NCBI GenBank assembly: GCA_045645245.1
Contig: JAZRIK010000044.1
Span: 1-20,147, forward strand
Origin: Scatosoma sp045645245
GTDB lineage: Bacteria > Bacillota > Clostridia > Christensenellales > Borkfalkiaceae
Direction of reading: 5' to 3'
DNA length: 20,147 bases
Part shown: positions 7,339-13,620 of the stretch, piece after piece
Layout: each line of letters opens with the position of its first letter
Numbering within the stretch: position 1 is the stretch's first letter
The notes under the pieces: generated by a model
What the model saw: the letters and a program-made list of their open reading frames with translations, nothing else
Databases searched by the model: none
Told to the model about the DNA's origin: nothing
Made by a program: the position numbers and the translations under genes

Positions 7339-8703
7339 ATGGATAAAATTCAACTACTGCAAGAAAGAAAAGCAAAAGTAGAAGAAGCAAGCAAAGAAGT
7401 GCGTGCGCGTATTAACGCAATCGTGGACGAAAACAGCTTTGTAGAGCTTGCGGCATTCAGCTTTTCTAAAAACGATTTTTACGGAGAAGAAGCTGCTGGC
7501 GAAGGCGTTGTGACCGGCTTTGCGACCATCGGCGACTATCCGTGCTACGTCGTTGGGCAGAATTTTAGCGTGTTAAACGGTGGTATGTCCAAAGCAAATT
7601 GCGATAAAATCGTAAAATGCTTGGATGCAGCGGAGAAAAATTACGCGCCTGTGGTATATGTACTCAATACGAAAGGCGTTCAAGTTGGAGAAGGGGTGAC
7701 CGTTCTCGAGGGCTTGGCAAAATTATTGATGAGATGCACGCAATTAAAAGGCGTTGTTCCGCAATACGTTGTCGTGGACGGCGAGGTTTACGGCTCGGCT
7801 GCTATGCTTGCGGGAATTGCCGATTTTACCTTCTTTACGGACAAGAGTGTTTTGGCTGTTAATAGCCCGTTTGTTTTGTCTGCAAAGGCAGGTAAGTCGC
7901 TGACGAAAGAAGAAGTCGGCGGGGCAAAGGCACTCGACAAAGCGGGCATTTTGGCGTTTGAAGTACAAGACTTGGCGCAGGTTCGCAATACCATTATGCA
8001 AATTACCGAAATGATTGCGTCGCCTTGTTTGGACGCGGATTTGAATGCAACCGTTCCTGCGTTAAACGCAAATACCGACGCAGCAACGCTTATGAGTATT
8101 TTTGAGCAGCCCCTTGAAGTAGGTGCGGCTTACGAGCCCGACGTGAAAACGGTGCTTGCTCGCGTTGGCGGTATCGCGCTTGCAGCGGTCGTATTCGACG
8201 GCGGCGAAGAAGGCGTTGAGCTTACGGCGGCAAAACTTGCAAAGATTAAATGCTTTGCCGAATTTGCTTGCTGCCACGGCTTGCCTTTCGTGACGTTTGC
8301 GAACGTAAAGGGTATTCGTCCTACGATGTGCGTAAATAACAGCAGGGTGATGAAAGAAGCGGCTGAATATTTAAGTATGCTTGACGCAATGGATATGGCA
8401 AAGGTTGCCGTTGTTTATAAGAAAGCGGTTGGCTTGGGCTATTCGTTGTTTGCGGCAAAATCGGTTGGGTTTGATTATACCTGTGCGTTTGCGAACGCAA
8501 AAATCGCTTTATTCGACGACGCGCAAGGCGCGGTGGTAGAGCTTGGCGATGAAAGAGCGGATCGTGCGAAAGTAGAAGCAAGATATGCGGATGAAAATTC
8601 CGACCCGATTCACGCGGCGAAAGACGGCTATTTAGACGCCATCATCGAACCGCAATATGTAAGACAATATTTGATTTCAGCATTGCAAATGCTCGCGAAA
8701 TAA
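7339..8703 (+). CDS. Divergent MmdA-like (12S-type) acyl-CoA carboxyltransferase family protein
   Basis: The 454-residue protein has the two-lobed crotonase-like fold of the biotin-dependent CoA carboxyltransferases (methylmalonyl-CoA decarboxylase alpha, transcarboxylase 12S, PccB). Collinear segments include FVELAAFSF, GEGVVTGFATIGDYPCYVVGQ, LTKEEVGGAKAL and, in the C-terminal lobe, KVAVVYKKAVGLGYSLFAAK. It is shorter than the usual 510-520 residues. It has lost hallmark motifs: the first oxyanion-hole segment SGGARIQEG reads TKGVQVGEG, GPCAGGAVYSPA reads GEVYGSAAMLAG, and DVPGF reads NVKGI. It is first in an operon with biotin carrier and sodium-pump subunits, so it probably belongs to that complex. 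It may be a carboxyltransferase of altered substrate or a structural subunit. Strong Shine-Dalgarno GGAGG (7327-7331). Confidence 0.82.
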   Translation: MDKIQLLQERKAKVEEASKEVRARINAIVDENSFVELAAFSFSKNDFYGEEAAGEGVVTGFATIGDYPCYVVGQNFSVLNGGMSKANCDKIVKCLDAAEKNYAPVVYVLNTKGVQVGEGVTVLEGLAKLLMRCTQLKGVVPQYVVVDGEVYGSAAMLAGIADFTFFTDKSVLAVNSPFVLSAKAGKSLTKEEVGGAKALDKAGILAFEVQDLAQVRNTIMQITEMIASPCLDADLNATVPALNANTDAATLMSIFEQPLEVGAAYEPDVKTVLARVGGIALAAVVFDGGEEGVELTAAKLAKIKCFAEFACCHGLPFVTFANVKGIRPTMCVNNSRVMKEAAEYLSMLDAMDMAKVAVVYKKAVGLGYSLFAAKSVGFDYTCAFANAKIALFDDAQGAVVELGDERADRAKVEARYADENSDPIHAAKDGYLDAIIEPQYVRQYLISALQMLAK

Positions 8704-8715
8704 AGGCGGTGACAA

Positions 8716-9060
8716 ATGCTTAATTCATTATTGGCTAACGTATCGATTGGCGAAGCTGCGCTTTATGCTCTAATCGGATTCTTAATCGTATTTGGCGGTA
8801 TCGCGTTTTTGATTTTCGTCGTTTGGTTGGTAGGTAGGGCGAAGGCATATCTCAACGGCGAACCTATCGCGTCTGCGCCCAAACAAGCACAACCTAAAAA
8901 AGTGCAAGCGCCTGCGCCTGCACCGAAAACGGCGGTAGCGGCTAATGCGGACGAAGTTCCCGATGAAGTGGTGGCGGTAATTACCGCAGCGCTTATGGCG
9001 TATTATAAACAAGCAAAGCCCGAATGTGGGTTTATCGTAAAGAGAATTAAAAGAATTTAA
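8716..9060 (+). CDS. OadG-like small membrane subunit of a sodium-pump decarboxylase
   Basis: This is a small (114-residue) membrane anchor with one transmembrane span at about 12-42, a charged turn, then an alanine/proline/lysine-rich linker (about 53-83). The conserved C-terminal segment EVVAVITAALMAYYKQ...GFIVKRIKRI follows. This layout is that of the gamma/delta subunits (OadG, MmdD) that hold the carboxyltransferase and biotin carrier on the membrane beta subunit. The gene starts 12 bases after the carboxyltransferase, with AGGCGGTG as ribosome binding site. The family is called from the layout, since sequence conservation in it is low, and from position in the operon. Confidence 0.85.
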   Translation: MLNSLLANVSIGEAALYALIGFLIVFGGIAFLIFVVWLVGRAKAYLNGEPIASAPKQAQPKKVQAPAPAPKTAVAANADEVPDEVVAVITAALMAYYKQAKPECGFIVKRIKRI

Positions 9061-9072
9061 GGAGAAAAAATT

Positions 9073-9480
9073 ATGCGTAATTTTGTTATAACTGTAAATG
9101 GTAAAGCTTATCAAGTAGGCGTTGAAGAAGTGGGCGCAACCGCTTCCGCGCCCGTAGCATTTGCACCCGTAGCAGCACCTGCTCCCGTAGCGGCTCCTGC
9201 ACCTGTTGCAGCACCCGCACCCGTAGCGGCTCCTGCTCCCGCTCCTGCACCTTCGGCAGCTCCTGCAAACGGCGAAAAAGTGCTTTCTCCTTTCCCTGGA
9301 CTTATCAAGAATTTGTTGGTAGCGGAAGGGGTAAGCGTGAAAAAGGACGAGCCGATTCTTGTGCTTGAAGCTATGAAGATGGACAACGATATTACCGCTC
9401 CTTGCGACGGCGTTGTGCATTTCCAAGTAAGCAAGGGCGCAAACGTAGAATCGGATGCGGTTTTGGCGGTTATCAGCTAA
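9073..9480 (+). CDS. Biotin carboxyl carrier protein of the decarboxylase
   Basis: This 135-residue protein carries the carboxyl group between active sites. The N-terminal segment (1-20, FVITVNGKAYQVGVEEV) is typical of the gamma (MmdC/GcdC-type) carrier. An alanine/proline linker follows (about 25-65), containing four copies of PVAAPA. The biotinyl domain covers 68-135 with the attachment motif EAMKMDND, biotinylated lysine at K102. The usual APMPG before the domain reads SPFPG. Shine-Dalgarno GGAG (9061-9064). As OadA downstream lacks its own biotinyl domain, this carrier must serve it, and perhaps also the first carboxyltransferase. Confidence 0.95.
   Translation: MRNFVITVNGKAYQVGVEEVGATASAPVAFAPVAAPAPVAAPAPVAAPAPVAAPAPAPAPSAAPANGEKVLSPFPGLIKNLLVAEGVSVKKDEPILVLEAMKMDNDITAPCDGVVHFQVSKGANVESDAVLAVIS
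9166..9237 (+). repeat. Four 18-bp tandem repeats coding the PVAAPA linker
   Basis: Codons 32-55 of the biotin carrier are four imperfect 18-base units (for example CCCGTAGCGGCTCCTGCA-like) each coding PVAAPA. The DNA is degenerate at third positions, so the repeat is not recent in all copies. Such linkers are flexible swinging arms. Confidence 0.8.
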
Positions 9481-9506
9481 TTGTAAATTGTTAAGGAAGT
9501 AATAAA

Positions 9507-10718
9507 ATGTTAAATAATTTACTTGTAAATTTCGGCGACGTTTTTGCGAACTTATGGAACTCGTCGGGGCTTGCGCAGGGCTCGTGGGAAAACTACGTAA
9601 TGATTTTGGTATCGTTCGTGTTGATGTATCTCGCGATTGTGAAAAAGTTTGAACCGCTTTTGCTCTTGCCGATTGCCTTTGGTATGTTTTTGATTAACTT
9701 ACCGGGCGCATATAGCGTGCTTTGGGGTACGTATCCCGACGGAGTGGAGCACGTTTACGAAAACGTAGAAAATCCCGGGCTTTTGTGGTATTTGTTCTTC
9801 GGCGTTCAAAACGTAATCTATCCGCCGCTCATTTTCCTTGGAATCGGCGCTATGACCGACTTTGGTCCGCTTATTTCCAACCCCAAGAGTATGTTGCTTG
9901 GCGCGGCTGCACAGCTTGGTGTATTTTTAACGCTCATTGCGGCAACGGCGCTTGGGTTTAACTTGGCTGCTGCGGCGTCTATTGCCATCATCGGCGGCGC
10001 GGACGGTCCTACGGCGATTTACGTCACGCAAAAGCTTGCTTCGCTTGCGCAATTCAACGGCGAAAACGTAGATTTGCTCTCCGCGATCGCGGTTGCGGCG
10101 TATTCGTATATGGCACTCATTCCGGTTATCCAAAAACCGCTTATGAAGTTGATTGTTCCCAAATACGAACGCACGATTAAAATGAAACCGCTTCGTACGG
10201 TAAGCAAAGTAGAGAAAATTATTTTCCCTGTGCTCGTCACCTTGGTTGTCGGTTTATTGTTGCCGGATGCAGTACCGCTTTTGGGTATGCTGATGCTCGG
10301 TAATTTGTTAAAAGAATCGGGGGTATGCGATCGTCTTTCGTCGCAAGCGCAAAACGGTTTGATGAATACGATTACGATTTTCCTTGGCGTTTCCGTTGGT
10401 TGCAAAGCATACGGCGCAACTTTCTTAAACGGCACTACGCTGGGTATTATCGCTCTTGGCTTGGTTGCATTTAGCTTTGGTACGATTGGCGGACTTTTGG
10501 TCGGCAGATTGATGTGTAAACTCTCGAAAGGTAAAATCAATCCTTTGATCGGCAGCGCAGGGGTTTCTGCTGTTCCTATGGCGGCGCGTATTTCCGAAGA
10601 CGTCGGTCGCGAAGAAGACCCGAATAACCATTTGTTGATGCACGCAATGGGACCGAACGTGGCAGGTGTAATCGGCTCGGCGATTGCCGCAGGTTTCTTG
10701 CTGGCTATTGTACTTTAA
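9507..10718 (+). CDS. Sodium ion-translocating decarboxylase, beta subunit (OadB/MmdB/GcdB family)
   Basis: This 403-residue integral membrane protein decarboxylates carboxybiotin and exports sodium ions. The hydrophobic profile and length fit the family (375-430 residues). Hallmarks are GGADGPTAIYVTQKLA at 163-178, where D166 corresponds to the essential sodium/proton-binding aspartate (D203 in Klebsiella OadB). The C-terminal part has GIIALGLVAFSFGTIGG and SAVPMAARISEDVGREEDPNNHLLMHAMGPNVAGVIGS, written here in two parts: AARISEDVGREEDPNN and HAMGPNVAGVIGS. Shine-Dalgarno AAGGA at 9493-9497. The beta subunit alone does not tell whether the substrate is oxaloacetate, methylmalonyl-CoA or glutaconyl-CoA; the neighbouring OadA argues for oxaloacetate. 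Confidence 0.95.
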   Translation: MLNNLLVNFGDVFANLWNSSGLAQGSWENYVMILVSFVLMYLAIVKKFEPLLLLPIAFGMFLINLPGAYSVLWGTYPDGVEHVYENVENPGLLWYLFFGVQNVIYPPLIFLGIGAMTDFGPLISNPKSMLLGAAAQLGVFLTLIAATALGFNLAAAASIAIIGGADGPTAIYVTQKLASLAQFNGENVDLLSAIAVAAYSYMALIPVIQKPLMKLIVPKYERTIKMKPLRTVSKVEKIIFPVLVTLVVGLLLPDAVPLLGMLMLGNLLKESGVCDRLSSQAQNGLMNTITIFLGVSVGCKAYGATFLNGTTLGIIALGLVAFSFGTIGGLLVGRLMCKLSKGKINPLIGSAGVSAVPMAARISEDVGREEDPNNHLLMHAMGPNVAGVIGSAIAAGFLLAIVL

Positions 10719-10737
10719 TTGATGAGGTAAATTGAAA

Positions 10738-12171
10738 ATGGAAATGAAATTTGAAAATAGAAAGGTAATGCTTACCGAAACGATTTTGCGTGACGCGCAT
10801 CAATCGCAAGCTGCAACGAGAATGCGCATTGATGAAATGTTGCCCGTTTTGGAACAATTAGACGATATCGGTTATTATTCGATTGAAGCTTGGGGCGGCG
10901 CAACGTTCGACTCTTGCTTGCGTTTCTTAAACGAAGACCCTTGGGAAAGATTGAGAACGCTCAAATCACACTTAAAAACGCCTATTCAAATGCTTTTGCG
11001 TGGGCAAAACTTGCTTGGCTATCGCCATTATGCCGACGACGTAGTTGAGAAATTCGTTGCGAAGTCGATTGAAAACGGCGTAGGCGTTGTTCGTGTATTC
11101 GACGCGCTCAACGATCCGAGAAACTTGGAAACTTCGATGAAAGCCATTAAAAAGTACGGCGGTATTTGCGAAGCTACCATTTGCTACACGAGTGCGGTGG
11201 TTGACGGTAAAGAAATTTTCACCAACGAATATTTCATCAATCTTGCAAAAGAGCTCGAAGCAAACGGCGCAGATAATATTTGCTTAAAAGATATGGCAAA
11301 CCTGTTGCTTCCGTTCAAAGCATACGAGCTTATTAAGGCATTGAAGGCTGCGTTGAAGCCGACTACGAAAATCCATTTGCATACCCATAATACGACGGGT
11401 ACGGGCGATATGGTATATTTGATGGCGATTTTGGCGGGTGTTGATATCGTGGATACGGCGCTTTCGCCCTTGGGCAACGGTACGTCGCAGCCGGCAACCG
11501 AACCGTTGGTTGCAACCTTACAAGGCACGCCGTACGATACGGGTATCGACATTAATAAGCTTCTTCCTATTATTAAACACTTCAAGACGGTTGAAAAACG
11601 CTTGAAAGACGATAAGATTTTGAATGAAAAATCGAAAGGAATCGACGTAAATACGCTTTTGTATCAAGTTCCCGGCGGTATGCTTTCCAACCTTATCAAT
11701 CAGCTCGAAAAAGCAGGCAAAGCAGACAAACTTATGGAGTGTCTTGCCGAAGTTCCTAACGTACGTAAAGACAGCGGTTATCCGCCTTTGGTCACGCCTT
11801 CTTCGCAAATCGTTGGTACGCAAGCGGTATTGAACGTAGTTATGGGTCAAAGATATAAAATGGTCACCAAAGAAACCAAAGACTTGCTTGCAGGCAAATA
11901 CGGTAAATTGCCGATGCCTATCGACGAAGAAGTAGCGAAAAAAGCGCTTGGCGATGCGGAAAGAATTACTTGCCGTCCTGCGGACCTTTTGAGCCCTGAA
12001 TACGAAGAAATTAAAAAGAAAGTTATCGAGCTTGGCTACTACGAAAAAGAAGAAGACGTGCTTTCGTATGCCGTATTTGAACAAGTTGCAGAAAACTTCT
12101 TCAAATGGAGAGAAGCGCAAAAGAAAGGTATCGATAGAGATATGGCAAAATCGGGCGTATATCCCGTTTAA
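10738..12171 (+). CDS. oadA: Oxaloacetate decarboxylase alpha-type / transcarboxylase 5S-type carboxyltransferase
   Basis: This enzyme (477 residues from this start) moves the carboxyl group of oxaloacetate to biotin. It is a TIM-barrel carboxyltransferase of the OadA/PycB/5S family: TETILRDAHQS at the N-terminus, DNICLKDMANLL in the middle, and IHLHTHNTTGTGDM. The metal ligands fall at D19, carbamylated K184, H213/H215/H217, close to the numbering of the transcarboxylase 5S subunit. It stops after the carboxyltransferase domain and has no C-terminal biotinyl domain, so it depends on the separate carrier. Start choice: GAGGT at 10724-10728 is 9 bases from ATG 10738 but only 3 from the in-frame TTG 10732, so ATG is preferred. 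Confidence 0.93.
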   Translation: MEMKFENRKVMLTETILRDAHQSQAATRMRIDEMLPVLEQLDDIGYYSIEAWGGATFDSCLRFLNEDPWERLRTLKSHLKTPIQMLLRGQNLLGYRHYADDVVEKFVAKSIENGVGVVRVFDALNDPRNLETSMKAIKKYGGICEATICYTSAVVDGKEIFTNEYFINLAKELEANGADNICLKDMANLLLPFKAYELIKALKAALKPTTKIHLHTHNTTGTGDMVYLMAILAGVDIVDTALSPLGNGTSQPATEPLVATLQGTPYDTGIDINKLLPIIKHFKTVEKRLKDDKILNEKSKGIDVNTLLYQVPGGMLSNLINQLEKAGKADKLMECLAEVPNVRKDSGYPPLVTPSSQIVGTQAVLNVVMGQRYKMVTKETKDLLAGKYGKLPMPIDEEVAKKALGDAERITCRPADLLSPEYEEIKKKVIELGYYEKEEDVLSYAVFEQVAENFFKWREAQKKGIDRDMAKSGVYPV

Positions 12172-12191
12172 TTAAATCAACAACCATTTGT

Positions 12192-12224
12192 ACGCAACCG
12201 ACCGCAAAGTCGGTTGCGTCACTT
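12192..12224 (+). terminator. GC-rich terminator hairpin after the decarboxylase operon
   Basis: ACGCAACCGAC (12192-12202) and GTCGGTTGCGT (12209-12219) form a perfect 11-bp stem with a 6-base loop. The tail is CACTTTAATT, poorer in T than usual. Two identical self-complementary decamers TTTAATTAAA (12167-12176, covering the oadA stop, and 12223-12232) flank it. Confidence 0.7.
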
Positions 12225-12273
12225 TAATTAAAAACATAAAATGTGAAACATTTTTCGTGAAACACGGTAAAAT

Positions 12274-13521
12274 ATGAAGAAAGTATGTATAATCGGTGGC
12301 GGTGCGGCAGGGCTTATGGCAGCGTATTCCGCTGCGAAAAACGGGCATCAAGTTATCCTTTTTGAAAAGAACGAAAAGCTTGGTAAAAAAATTTATATCA
12401 CAGGAAAAGGGCGTTGTAATTTTACAAACGACGTTGCGCCCGACGATTTCTTGCGTAGCGTTGTACGCGGCGAGAAGTTTTTAAGGGGAGCAATTTATGC
12501 GTTTCCGCCGCAATCCACCTTGCAATTTATGGAAGAAAACGGGCTTTTGGTTAAAGTGGAAAGGGGAAACCGTGCATTTCCCGTATCCGATCACGCAAGC
12601 GACGTGACAAAAACGTTAGAAAAAGCTTGCAAAAAGGCGGGCGTTTCTATATGCCTAAACGAAAAAGTTGAAAAAATCGTCACAGAAAACAGTCCTATGT
12701 CAGACATAGGTATTATGTCACGCGTAGTAGAGTTATGGACAAATAAAGGTAATTATTCCTGCGACGTTGTGATCGTTGCTACGGGTGGCTTGAGTTATCC
12801 ATCTACCGGATCAACGGGGGACGGCTATGTTTTTGCGCGTACGCTTGGGCATACCGTCACTGACTTAAAAACGGGCTTATGCGGTTTGAACGTAGAAGGG
12901 GAAGTTTGCAAGCAATTACAAGGTTTGACGTTAAAAAACGTCGCTTTTCGTGTAAATTTAGCGGGAAAAACGGTTTACGAAGAGTTTGGCGAGATGCTTT
13001 TTACGCATTTTGGCGTTTCTGGTCCGATTGTTTTGTCGGCGTCGTCTATCATCAATCGTATGTCTATGCAAAATTTGCTTGCAACCATCGATTTGAAGCC
13101 CGCTTTAGACGAAAATACTTTGGATAAACGGCTTTTGCGCGATTTTGATAAATTCAAAAATAAACAAATTGCGAACGCGCTTTGCGAGCTTTTACCGCAA
13201 AAAATGATTGCAATTATTCTTGCAAAGAGTGGAATTCCGCAACAAAAATCAGTTAACACCGTCACGAAAGAAGAGCGTATGAAGCTTGTTCGCTTGATGA
13301 AAGCGTTTCCGCTTAAAATTCAATCCTTGCGCGGATTTGAAGAAGCGATTATCACTTCCGGCGGGGTTGTCTTGACGGAAATTAATCCTAAAACAATGGA
13401 AAGCAAAAAGGTTTCCGGGCTGAAATTTTGCGGCGAAGTGTTGGACGTGGACGCGTTCACGGGCGGATTTAATATGCAAATTGCCTTTTCTACCGGTTAT
13501 CTCGCGGGGAATAGCGTTTGA
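12274..13521 (+). CDS. BaiN/HI0933-family FAD-dependent oxidoreductase
   Basis: This 415-residue flavoprotein is of unknown reaction in most bacteria; one clostridial relative, BaiN, reduces bile-acid intermediates, which is not evidence for that role here. The FAD-binding Rossmann motif is GGGAAGLMAAYSAAKNG (8-24), followed by EKLGKKIYITGKGRCNFTN, the family hallmark. VIVATGGLSYPSTGSTGDGY matches the second FAD contact region, and GEVLDVDAFTGGFNMQIAFSTG near the end closes the FAD site. The ribosome binding site is weak. Relative to the family, the stretch before VVIVATGG carries extra residues (about 138-157) encoded around a 17-bp palindrome. Its 3' end is followed by a promoter for the next genes, so it may be its own unit. 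Confidence 0.92.
   Translation: MKKVCIIGGGAAGLMAAYSAAKNGHQVILFEKNEKLGKKIYITGKGRCNFTNDVAPDDFLRSVVRGEKFLRGAIYAFPPQSTLQFMEENGLLVKVERGNRAFPVSDHASDVTKTLEKACKKAGVSICLNEKVEKIVTENSPMSDIGIMSRVVELWTNKGNYSCDVVIVATGGLSYPSTGSTGDGYVFARTLGHTVTDLKTGLCGLNVEGEVCKQLQGLTLKNVAFRVNLAGKTVYEEFGEMLFTHFGVSGPIVLSASSIINRMSMQNLLATIDLKPALDENTLDKRLLRDFDKFKNKQIANALCELLPQKMIAIILAKSGIPQQKSVNTVTKEERMKLVRLMKAFPLKIQSLRGFEEAIITSGGVVLTEINPKTMESKKVSGLKFCGEVLDVDAFTGGFNMQIAFSTGYLAGNSV
12694..12710. repeat. Perfect 17-bp palindrome inside the flavoprotein gene
   Basis: CCTATGTC (12694-12701), one base, GACATAGG (12703-12710). It falls in a loop of the protein that is longer than in relatives. Confidence 0.7.
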
Positions 13522-13526
13522 TAATA

Positions 13527-13542
13527 TTGCAATATATTGCAA
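13527..13542. promoter_or_regulatory. 16-bp perfect palindrome, candidate operator
   Basis: TTGCAATATATTGCAA is identical to its reverse complement. It starts 6 bases after the flavoprotein stop codon and ends 16 bases before the -35 of the aroH-cmk promoter. The position suits a regulator of that promoter; no protein can be named. Confidence 0.4.
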
Positions 13543-13547
13543 GGCAT

Positions 13548-13577
13548 AAGTCAAAATCTTGACTTTTGACTTTTTTT
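13548..13577 (+). terminator. Terminator-like hairpin overlapping the aroH-cmk promoter
   Basis: AAGTCAAAA (13548-13556) can pair with TTTTGACTT (13564-13572) around a 7-base loop, followed by TTTTT. A shorter alternative pairs AAGTCAA with TTGACTT (13559-13565). The stem is AT-rich, so strength is doubtful. Confidence 0.45.
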
Positions 13578-13587
13578 GATGTATAAT
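13559..13587 (+). promoter_or_regulatory. Sigma-A-type promoter of aroH-cmk, plsC, ispH-rpsA
   Basis: TTGACT (13559-13564), a 17-base spacer and TATAAT (13582-13587). The -35 lies within the terminator-like hairpin. Confidence 0.8.
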
Positions 13588-13620
13588 GAAAATATCGATT
13601 AAGAAAATTAGGAGATAGCA

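Noticed and set aside
9166..9237. CRISPR or mobile repeat
   Set aside because: The units are codon-in-phase repeats of a protein linker with no spacers; no other array, transposase or integrase occurs in the window.
10732..10737. TTG start for oadA
   Set aside because: It is only 3 bases after the Shine-Dalgarno; ATG 10738 has normal spacing.
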